A stretch of 64,000 bases of DNA, from positions 35,588,937 through 35,652,936 of the forward strand of contig CM037830.1 in the NCBI GenBank assembly GCA_021234535.1. Reading direction: 5' to 3'. The position numbers were made by a program, and so were the translations under genes. This DNA comes from Stichopus chloronotus (lineage: Eukaryota > Echinodermata > Holothuroidea > Aspidochirotida > Stichopodidae). Numbering within the stretch: position 1 is the first letter of the stretch; each line of letters starts with the position of its first letter. Below, piece by piece: positions 50,501 through 62,500 of the stretch. The notes beneath the pieces are model-generated. The model was not told the origin of the DNA. It saw only the letters and a list, made by a program, of their open reading frames with translations, and searched no databases.

Positions 50501-53500
50501 CTTCCAAAATTGTTTCTGTGACATGACCTTTTTCTCAGAAGGAAGAATGTCATATATTTTAGGACTACCAATGATGTTTTGGCTCTTTTGGCTATTTCTA
50601 CTTCAACTGAGCTTTAGTGCACATCAGGAAGGAGTATTGTAGCTTTATTGGACTGAGCTAGGCCATACTGTAAGACCATGTGACCATAGGTGCATTTTCT
50701 AAATTTTGTGCACCATTTTGTTTTGCAAGAGATCATTGTCATTGTTGGGCTCTGTGCTGGATGTGTGAATGGATATATGTCGTTCCGTCTCGTTCATCGG
50801 ACATACAAATTCGACTAACTCAGCAAACGTGACAATGACATATGTAAAGAATATTCCAGACCATCCCCATACTCTCATCACAAATGGAGAGTATCCAATA
50901 ACAACCATACGAGGTTTTTTCCGCTAAAAGCAACACTCCATTTTGCCTGTAATTTTGAAATAGTGGTGAATTTTATGATAATTTATATTCCAGAGAGCCG
51001 CAATGACTTAGTTTGCTCTTGTGTGCTGTGACTTCTACATCATAGGCTAGGTTGCACTATTTCAAAAATGTGGGCTGCTTCAAACGATTTGTATCCAAGT
51101 AAGAAGACTGAGAGCTGATTGTGAGAAGTGGACATATAAGTTTTACATTGTTATGGATCTCACCAGAATATGTTGAATCTTGTCAGTCCAGGACAGCTCT
51201 CTTTTAAGTGGGATTGAATTGCTGAATCATTTCAGAGTTCTATGTTGTTCTTTGTAGCCAGTTGCATTGTTGGACCTTGTATTTTCTTGAGATTCCTGTA
51301 TGCAGTATTTGAAACATTTATTTCACTCCCCACTTGCCTGTCTCAACACATTAACTGCACTCCACAACCAAGCAATGCTTGGTCTAGAATGTAGCCATCC
51401 TATAACTAGGAATACCATACACTAGTAACAGTACTGCATGCCGAGGTGGAATCAGTGGGATGTTACAGTATCTCCCTGCAATATCCGGTGCTTCACACTT
51501 TTAGAATCCTCAGAAGCAATTCAACACCCTCTTTGCTGTATTTTGAAAGCCACTCTGGCTCACAAAACATGTGGTAGCAGTTAGGATTATGATAGCACTT
51601 GCAACAGGTACTCGTGTTGCGTTCAAGTTCAATCAAAGTGAAGGGTAAGCCACAGAAGACCGTGGCCCGCAGTCGTAGATTAATGGTTTCATCTGTCACT
51701 GAAACATAATGTGCACTCAGATGTTTAGGTACAGTACTGGAGTTGTAGACAACTTAAGCATGTGGTGCTCTGGCATCACACATTCCTGTGCAGATTATAC
51801 ATAAAACAAAAGCTAGCTGACAACCGAAAAAGATCGAGTGAGTAGTAACAGCGAACAATATTTTGTAGTGTACCTGATTTTTTATTCCTTGCCGTCGGCA
51901 GGGGAATCTATACAGTCCTGATGTTGTGTGTGTGTCTGTATATGTGTGTGTGTATGTGTGTGTGTGACGGTTGCTCGTAAACACTCTATCTCAAGAAGGG
52001 TAACTCTGAGTAATTTCATTTTTGGCATGTTTGTTGCCCATATTGAGTAGATGATCCCTATTGTTTTTGGTGTCCAAATCTTGCATATTAATGAGGTTAT
52101 GGGATAAAACAAAAAATTTTAAAACTGCCATAGTTCCTTATCCATGGGTCAGATTTGTTTTAAACTTGATAAGGTTGTCTGTTATTAACAGGTTTACGAC
52201 CCTGTGAAATTTAATGCTTATCAATAGAGAGGAAGGGATAATTTTTCACTATAAAACAATAATAACAGCCTAAACACCATTATTGTGGTTATTATAAACT
52301 ACCGTACAAATATATATTGATCTACATTGTGCAATAGCAAGTGTTTATTCTCTCGCACACAGTTAACTCAATGGGATTGCTCCCTACAGTACTGCATTTG
52401 TAACTTAGTGAGTAACTTCTAGTGTGGGAGGCTAATAAGTTGTCCAGAGAGAGAGTCTTGGTATGGGAGGTCATGGGGTCAGATAGAAAAGCATGCAATG
52501 GAATGTTAATGGGTTTACGAAAAAATGAAGAAAATAAAAAAAACCATCTGTTCTGTCATTTATTTGGATAATATCAATATCCAGAGGAACAGCTGGTAGC
52601 AGAATAAGGTTTCTTAACAATCAAATTGGAGTGCTTTCAATCATATTTCACAATGTCGGAAAAGATGGAGGAAGCAAAAATATTGCGGAGGAATCATAAC
52701 TTAGGGTCAACTTACGAGGACTTTGACTGTTTTAAAAGCTACTTGTAACAAGGAAGAAATTATCCTGGTGGTTTAGGAAGAATTTTGAGGTAAATATGGC
52801 AGACAAGCTGAGTTTAGAGGAGGTAAGGTTGAGTTATTCGATTCAACTAACAACAGGCAAGACTAGAAGCAGCATTGATTACTTGTGTGTTTCTTGGAGC
52901 TCAGAGATAATGTTGACTGATTTCATACCGTACTCATACTGTACTTGATGTGTGGGTTGTATGGCCTGGGTAGGTGATCCCTATTGCTTTTGGTGGACAT
53001 CAAATGTCACAGTCATTTTAGGTCACCAAAATAAAGGTTATTTTGGGTTAAAGGCTTGTGGTGTATCAAGAAAAATAACTGCAGTTGATCTTATACTTGT
53101 CATTTGAATAATTCATGTTTGTTGTAATATAACCATGTAGCAAGGAATCACAAAGCCTTTTGGCTTTCTGGTTTATTGTTAGTGAAGTCAGAGGCAGACT
53201 TCACTTTAATTGTCCTATGAAGAATGATTCCTCCCATTTGAAGGATGAAATACATCAGGTTCCCTAATTCTTTACAATTTTATCAAATTTGTTAACTATG
53301 CCCTTCCCGAGTAAAGATTCCCATCCTCCAAAGACTTTCCTGGTCAAAACTATGATGCACATGGGATGACTCAAATTTTTGATAATCTGCCGACTTCCTA
53401 GGTGCTTTGTCGACTTCTTTTTCGATTGCCAATCTTCGATCCATATCTGGCATCCTGCATTCGATAGCGAGTCGTGATTGCATCCCTCCGCAAAATTCTG

Positions 53501-56500
53501 ACGGTTTTATCACTTTCATTTCTGTGCTTTAGCTCTCCACACTGCACAGTTGAACTAGCGGTACACTAGGCTTTCATGTCATTCATTGTTGTCATGGTGA
53601 GCAAAATATACATCGACATGTTTAAGGGTTTGTGTACCCGTTCCCTGCAGGCGTACCCACAGTGGTGGCAATCGTTCTCTCGTCGTATGTGCGTGATGGA
53701 AACAATGCGCAGAAAAAGGTTAGAGGGTAGTTTCTGTCCTCAGCATCCTGATTTGATGGATTTTGGTTTTGTCTTGCAGTGTATAATTTGTGTCAAGTTG
53801 GAACAATGGATCTACAGATCAACGAATTGTCTCTTTTCTTGCTTAAACAGCTTTCAGATATTTTTTTTTTCTACCTCCCAAGTTTCTATTTATACCCTTT
53901 ACACTGTTGGGGGCTGGGGATTGTGTTTTCTTTTATTCTGTTGTTCTTTTGTGTGTTTGTTTGTCTTGTGGGTAGATTGTGTAATGAGGAAGTCAGTTGG
54001 AAAGGAAACATATCCAAGCTGAGATACACCCAGGCACAAGCATTCAATGTTACAACAATGCTTTAAATGTACAGAGAACACCTTGCAATACTGTGCATAT
54101 GTATTTACAGTATGTGTTGTTTGTGGCTATTCTCCCTGTCAGTTTGTTCCAACACATCTTTCTCCTCGAGTTGCTTGTATGATGTATATACAGCTTCACA
54201 CGGCTTCACATATACGACTTCACACAGTCTTTTCCTTTTCCTTTGTAAGAGACACTTTTCTACTTTTAATTTAAAAAATGTATAACATATAGTTTGGTTT
54301 ACATGAAATGTGGGACAATTATGAAGTGGAGCGATATCAGTAGATTTTTGTCAGTGGTCGAACTTGCGTCATGCTGAAATGGTTTTATCCTTCCGGCACT
54401 TTGATTATATAGTGCTTCTATGGCACCGTGCGCTTTCAGCGCCATCGAATCATTGGTGTGTAGCAATGTGATATTTCAAGAATGCCAGATTTTCGATCAC
54501 AGAAGTTTGTGGAGTTTAAGATGTCCAAAACAGAAGTTACTTTCTCTTCAAAATCAGTGGGTTCACAGTTAAAACTCCAATGCCTTTGACTTGCTAAGTT
54601 CCCATAAGATTTCCGTCCGGATTATTGGACAGTTTCGGACGTTTTGCAGGATGAAAAGATTCTGCTCGTACAATCCTCTTTGAAAAGAATCTGCTAAGAA
54701 ACCAAAATGTCCGGATTATCGGACACTTTCAGACAGTTTAAGTAAAGATAGTCTATTGTTAAAAGGTGGAAAAGATCAATTTAATTAGGTGTGAAAAGTT
54801 GTGCCAGTAACCACACGTTCCGTCCGGATTATAGAGGAATATTTTCGGGGCAAAAGTGTCCTAAAACGTCCGTCCGTCCAAAGCGTCCGAAAACGTCCGA
54901 AAATGTTCAAAAGTGTCCGAAAATGTCCCATCCGGATGCCTAGTACAACCTCGACGGAACACTACTGTAGGTCTGCATGTTCTGAAATTCTGTACTTTAC
55001 GGAAGGACAGGTGGTAGCAAGAACAGAACAAAAAGAAGTAGGCACCTTACTCTTGCTTTCATGTTGTGGGTTCAAAGGTAGCAATATACTTGGGTTTAAT
55101 ACTAAAGCATAAGTTAGTTTGCCAGTATTTTGCATAACAGAAGACAACCAAGAGATACTGCACTGTCAAAGCCTTTCATGCAGGAATAATTTCTGTCCAG
55201 CAACTTTCCTTTACCAGAGCTGTTCTCAAGCGGTAGTTTTTCACATTGCATACATTAAATGTCTCCCTCCTCCAACGATGCGTGGTACAGCCATTGAACA
55301 ATGGTCCAGTAATGTTTTATTTTGATGTTTCTTCGTTGTTTTATTTTGAAGTTTCCATAACAGTATTGGTACATATGCCATACCAGGGTAACCATAAAAT
55401 TTAAGGGAGTATTTTCTGAAGAGAGCTCATAACTGGTATTATGTACCAGTACATGGTATCTGTAGAAGAATTGAGTGAGGATTTGTGAAATTGATTATGT
55501 ACCTACTGCACATGAAAAAGTTTCAAACTGTCATATGCATTAAAACAAGCTGTTACTGTTAAAGTATTCCATACTAAGCAAAGCTTTGTAAAGTGTCCAG
55601 CTGTCCGGGTGTTGGCATTGAACAACTGTCCGTTCGCATGAATGGCCAGTAACAGTAAACAGGTGACTATTACAACAAGGTCACACACACACACAGCTTT
55701 ACGGTATAAGTGGGTAGCAGTATTATGAAGCTGTAGTACTAAATTACCACTGAGCACATGAATCTGCATTTACTCCATATGTATATACTTGACACTGAGC
55801 GGGTGGCAGCGGGGCACTTGATTTCCTTGTTACTATATATACAGTGCTATTACCCAATATATCTGTCACAGTCAGTCAGTCAGAGTTAAATGACCTATGA
55901 ACTGATTCAAACACAAAGTATATATCACCTTTGTTTAAATATTGGAGAGGTAGTTAATCGTTCCACCTGATTGCATCCATTTTAGTACTTTAATTGGGGA
56001 ACCACACAGAGAAGTCCAAAAACCATATGGCTTTAACTGTTATCCAGTTGTTGGATGCAGAATTCTAAAAGTGGCTGAGAGTGTCAGCAGTGTTGACAGA
56101 CAGAAAATTGTTGCTGTCCTGGAGACCAGTACAGCAAGTAGTACTGCAGACCTGTTTCCCTACAGTAGACTTGCTTGTGTAAGTAGTTTAGGTCATTAAA
56201 TTATTGGCAGTTATGTAGCTGTAGTCATACCCCATAGTATTTTGCACGGGTCCAACTCCCAACCCAACTTGTGCTTGGTTAGTGATGAGTTCACCTGTCA
56301 TCACGGCAGAATAGTCGCTCATTACTTACCCTCCTTTTTTTGTCCTACCTGCCAGTTGAACACCAGAAGTCTATGACTTGTCGCTGTTTGCTTCATAGCT
56401 TCTCACTTGTTTGCCCGATGACTTTTCACTCGCTTGCTGCAATGTTTTATTTTGAATTTAGTCTAACCACATAGTAAAATGATTAAGTGAACTGTGTCAA

Positions 56501-59500
56501 GTTTGAGGTCTGTGTAACGAGTGTTTGTACTGCATTACCCAACTTAACTTTATGCAAAGTATAGAATGTTAACTGTTGGCCACCGAGAAGTAAGAACATG
56601 ATACTCTAAACTTAAACTGTCCTTACTTTGTTAGTTCAGTACCTCTGAAAGAACGGGAATGCTCTTGACTCCTACTGTCAGGTGTTCATCCTATACCACT
56701 GTATGCCATTCAACCATAAATACTTTTTGTCTCCAACACTTCTCTTTATTTTGGCAGTGTTACAACACAGCAACTCTAAAGTGCAGGTTGTTCACTCACA
56801 CGTTTTTGATTCAGTGTTATTCAGCACACTGCTTCTCGCATGCCAATGCCCGTTGCACGTTTCCCACAAATACAGTACAAACTTTTGCCACATTGATTAG
56901 TCTCAAATACAGTAGCTATGAGATATACAGTTAAGGGCTTTCAGTTTTCAGATTTAAGACCGAAGTCCTCTTTAGAGATGGAGTGGGAAAGGGGGAGGAG
57001 GATACATCTTAAACACTTAATAGTTGTGTTGTAGGTATTTAGATGTATACTGAACTCTCCTTCAGAATACAAACTCAGTGAAAGGAGCGACTGCTGAACA
57101 ACTGCAGTACATTTGAGAGTAACAATTTAAAGGATACATGTACAACTTGTAGGGTTACCTCTTAATATTGACCTAACGTACAGCAGTTGGTTCAAACATA
57201 GGCTGTGTAGTGTACTATAGTCTACTGATGTGTTAAATCTACTGTATCCTCACACAAGTTTTCATCTCATATCCAAATTATGCCGCCTTGGGAAGAGTTA
57301 TCCTGCTTGGTGCAATACTGTATATACTTGAAAAACAAACATGCTCAGAGTTAGGTCTTGTCTGCTGGAGAAGGCATAGACATGCACAATGCTATCATCG
57401 TCATTGGGGGACTGGTTGCTCTTTCTCTGGGCGTTCTTGGTGGTGATTCATTACTGAGGCATTACTGTAGACAAACTGTCCATCATCATGTTAAAATCTT
57501 CTATTGTGATGGCCTCATTAGTTTACTATAATTTACTCAACACATATAGTTGGGATAAATGGGGATAGAAATTGCTAAAAACCTCCACTCTCTCAGCACA
57601 TCAGGGTGGCAGAATGGGAAGAAGGCACTAGTTTCAAAGGCAGTGGTAAAAGGTAGTACCTTCCTTCTTTACGTGGAGTAAATGGTAGTGCGTTTGTTGT
57701 TGAGACAGGTAAATGAACAGTTATGAAAAAACACACAAACAAAAAAAAGGTAAGTTTTGAGACGACTAATGTAGAGTCCATGTCTTTCATTTTACAGAGA
57801 TTGTGTATAAGGAATTAAAACTACGAACACCTAAAATTCAGCCAGTTGTCTCTTCAGCTCCTTAAATAATGCCCAAGCTTTACTTAAATGCTGTGCATAA
57901 TTAGTCTTTGTGCTGTATATAAAACCATGGTACTTTATAGCAGTCACCGTATGATTCCCTTCCTGCTCTTTTATTTTTCTGGATCTCTACCAGACTCCAT
58001 CGTCAGATGCATTTGCACGCAACATTTGATCTTCAATGAGATTTTTAAAACCAACACGTAACAGCAACTTTGGTAATAACGCTGTTATTCTTTGCTTGCT
58101 ATAGTGTTATATCTTGCATCTTCATCCTTCTCATTATGGTTTGAAATTCCAGCCATCAGTTTTTCCTCTTCTCCAAATTTCTGTTATGATTTAATCCTCT
58201 TGCCTAACATTTCTGCATTCCTGTGTACGGCACAAAAATCAATATTCTCCACGGACCTGTGTCAAAAATCCTTCCACGGGTTTGAATTGCGTTAATTGGG
58301 TATGCGCGGGAGTTTGAAGACCGTGTTTATTTCCATCGCCATGCCATCTCCTCCACACCGGAGGGTTTTATTTCTTTTCCATCTTGGAGCCGGGTATACG
58401 AAAATTATGGAGCAGTGCTCTCTCGATTTTGAACTTGAAATGACTCCTGGAAAAATGTATGCATTTAGGGTGACTCATACAGCAAACAGACTTGTTGTGG
58501 CTGTTTATAGGGAGTAAATTATTCACCAGAGGAACTGCAGTATATGGCATATGAAATTCGATTGTCGGGGGATAAGAGCTGCGGATCCAGTGACAGAGTA
58601 TTAATTTACTCCAGTTCACTTCATTTATTGGTGCTGGTGTGTTTACCAGACCCATTAGAGGTTGCAATGCAGAAGACAGAAAAACGAGAAATCCACTTGT
58701 CTTTGGAGTTGTGAAATGATGGAGTGACTGGAAAAGAAAGGAAGAGGATTGAAGCAGATTTAAGGTTAATAATATTTTTTAAGAGAGTTCATTGAAGGTT
58801 GGATAAGATGTATGTTTAGGAAGATGTTTCCGTTCATTGTTTTGCGATGTTCCTCAAAATGGGAATTTATATTTTTAACTTTATTGTCCTCAGAATCTGT
58901 TGTCACGTCTCAATTTATGCTGTTGCAATGTGCAATGTGACGGATATATAATGTTAAAAAAAAAAAAAAACAACTCTGCAATGCTGAACTGTAAGATGCA
59001 AAACATGACCTTAGTTCTGCTGTGTCGTACTGTAGACCGTAACTCACATGCACCAGCTCTGCGAATAGAGGTCAGTAACCCTATCAGGCTAATTACATGT
59101 GATGATGTCATTGGTTTCCATGGAATCTCCAAGGCAGCATTGTCTCTACATGCAACACATTGAACAACTGCGCGAAATGGTCGCTGTGAGCCGCTGTTTT
59201 CACTCGGTGCCAACCAGAGATGCACTGCGATGTCTGTTTGTTTGACATGTTTTGTTTACAAAGATGAACTGACCCATTCAGTACTGGCCCAGTTGTGGTT
59301 CATATTCTTCTTTAAATAGGATTGTTAAGCAAGTAGGAGATTTACTGAGATCTTTAATCATCACTAACGTGACGCACAAATGTCAAGGTGTAAATTTCAT
59401 GACAGAAGTGTACAGTAAGTCAGAGGGCCCCCAAACCTTCATGGCTGACTTGAAACTTACCCACTTAGAGGAAAACTTTAGAACATTGACTGTTACTCTG

Positions 59501-62500
59501 CCACTCAGTCATTAGTCACATTTCATTGTGTTGGTAGGGTGTTCATTTATAAACAAACATTCGAGTCCAATGTCCCACAGGGGTGGCCAAAATTTTGAAT
59601 CAAGGGGCCACATTGCAACCTGTGAACTTCTTGGCAGGGCACAAAGTTTGCAAACTCGCCCTCTGTTATCCTTCTCTTAAAAATAGCTTTCTAGTGTAGT
59701 GTTGTGGATCAAAGCAAGCGTTTCCAGCACAGTAGCTGTCATTTGTTTGTATTATTTTTCTGTTTTTTGTTTGTCTCCTTTTCTTATTCTCTTTAATTTT
59801 TATTTCCGTTTGGAAGCGTGGTATGGGGGCAGCACGATACCTCTCCGCAGGTCACATTTGGCCTGCAGGCAACATTTTGGCCACCTCAGGTGCACCATGT
59901 TCCTAATGAGCACATTTCATTGACTAGAACAGCACTTGGCCGTATCTATTGCAATCAGCTCCTTTACTTGTTTAATTGTCACTGACATTCCATGATACAG
60001 TACTTCAAACACAGTGAGTGTTCATTGGTAATGTTAAAGTATTAGAGACTAGTGTTCTAAGAACATTAAACACTGCTGTGATAACATGTCAAACCATGGA
60101 CACTTCTGTGTCGTAAGTTTTATTTTCGTGCTTGTAATCCAAGATATTGGCAGTTGCTTTTTACACAAGGTTGGCAGATGTCTATTAAGAAGTCTGCAGT
60201 GTACACACACTGTGTCCTACTGAAGTATTCAATTAACATGACACTCAATTACTTTGATTTACAGTTTACTTGTAAAAGGTTACCGTGACAAGGAAGTCAG
60301 CAGAATTGAAAGTACTGTGAGATGTATAATAACTAATTTCTGCTTATTACCCTGGATGAACAATTGATGTCAAAGCTGGTGCATCACTTGTTTTACTCAC
60401 CTGTCTTTTGTAATAATCATAAAATGTGACTAGCACAAATGTTTTTTTTTTACTTCAAGATAGTGGCATAGAGTAGCTCACTTCTTTTCCAGAAACATTG
60501 CCGCCTTCCTTACTGTATGTCTAGATGTTAGCAGAGTACCTCCCACCCCAACAGCCAGTTGCATGGATAATGCATCTGGAACTATTGTAAATATTTTTTA
60601 CTTTACTCCTCACTTACATGTCTCAATCCAACAGTTGCACTCCCATTACCTTGCCAAGAGTACTGATAACCTTTAAGTTAACACCACCTCTAATGGCAAT
60701 TCGGTATTTGGCCTGGCAGCGTCAAAGACGATGCTTCAAGGTAACCAGTGCCTCTGGCATGGTTCATGGGAGTACCGTTGTTGTGTTGAAACATGTAAGT
60801 GACTTCTTCCTAAATAACAAAATCAAATCAGGGAGCTTTGGAAATTACTATGTGTACATACAAACATCGCTGATAATTATTTTTCTTATTTGTTTTTTTT
60901 GTTTTGTTCAGTCACACACGGGCGAATCGTAGCTCAGCTGACTCTCTACAATCCAGATGGAAGTGAAGCTGTCAGAAGGTATGAAGTCTCTTCTTTTTAT
61001 GCTTTATTGAGAAGTAGAATTTACAAGCAAGCCCTAGCTTGACATCTTTTGAACAAACATGTAAATCAAAATTTAAAATCATTCCTACTTTTAGGGACAT
61101 CAATTGCTCGGACCTTTTCTCTTGGACCAGATATAAAGATCTAAGGCCAAGTGAAAAAAAAAAATAGTTTGGTGAAGAAAAAAACAGTTTGTCTTCCTGC
61201 CTGCTTGCTTTTTTCAAGCGGGATGGATTTTTTTGTCTTTTTACTCTCAAAAGTAGACATTTTAATTGAAAATGTATCGACCCTACCTCAGAAATCATCT
61301 CTCCAAGTGTGTATCCATGTTTTCGCAGCAGAGTGCTCACTCACCGATATGGTGGTGGGACACGTGTAAACACGGTTTGCTTTGTTGACAATGGGTTTTT
61401 GGGGTTCCCACCTTTAAAGAAAGGCCACACCCTCAACTTTTCTGAAAAGTTAGAACAAGAAACAATTTTTTTCAACTCACTCTGACGTGATTGGTGGAAA
61501 CTGCAATTGTGCTGAAGTGTTTTGATTGGAGGGGCGTGTGTGTCTACTCTCTGTCACTGCCACTATCGATTCACATAAAGTCCTGTGTTTTTGATTCCTT
61601 GCCGAAGGCAGGGAAGGAATCTATGCGATGGTAATGTCGTGTGTGTGTGCGTGTGTGCGTGTGTATGTGACACCATTGCTTGTAAACACGATATCTCAAG
61701 AAGGGTAACTCTGAGGGATTTAATACTTGGCATGTGAAATACCAATATGATATAGAAGGTCCCTATTGTTTTTGGTCAAGGTCAAAGGTCATTTGAGGTC
61801 AACAGAGGTCAGAATGTGAAACCTTGTAAACACAATATCTCCAGAAGGGTAACTGTGACTGATGTCATACTTGGTGTGTGGGTTGGAAATATTGAGTAGA
61901 TGGTCCCTGTTGTTTTTGGTCGAGGTCAAAGGTCATTTGAGGTCACCAGGGGTCAAACTTTAAAAACATTGTAAACACGATATCTCCAGATGGATAACTG
62001 TGACTGATGTCATACTTGATGTGTTAGTTGGTCATATTGAGTAGATGATCCCTATTGTTTGTGGTCAAGGTCAAAGGTCATTTGAGGTCACCAGGAGTCA
62101 AACTGTAAAAACCTTGTAAACACTATATCTCCAGATGGATAACTGTGACTGATGTCATACTTGGTGTATGGGTTGTTCATATTGAGTAGATGATCCCTAT
62201 TGTTTGTGGTCAAAGTCAAAGGTCATTTGAGGTCACCAGGGGTCAAACTGTAAAAACCTTGTAAACACGATATCTCCAGAAGGGTAACTGTGACTGATGT
62301 CATACTTAATTTGCAGATTGGTCATATTGAGTAGTTGATTCTTATTGTTTTTTGTCAAGGTAAAAGGTCATTTTAGGTCACCAGAGGCCAAACTGTAAAA
62401 ACCTTGTAAACAAAATATCTCCAGAAGAGAAACCATGACTGATGAAATACTAGGTGTGTGGTTTGGTAATAATGAGGAGAAGATCTCTTTTGTTTTTGGT

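Larger units (their letters stand above)
48031..60911 (+). other. SLMAP intron of 12.9 kb
   Basis: Contains Helentron-like copy 2 at 51.9-53.2 kb and the GTCCG-rich patch. The remainder is AT-rich without a convincing exon on either strand. Confidence 0.8.

Noticed and set aside
53292..53519. Minus-strand 75-codon open frame beside Helentron-like copy 2
   Set aside because: No domain, splice or context support; likely chance.
53651..53719. Exon-like stretch after CCTGCAG reading [16 protein letters not shown] in one frame
   Set aside because: It would end in phase 0 where the next SLMAP exon needs phase 1, and SLMAP has no counterpart; no other gene is evident.
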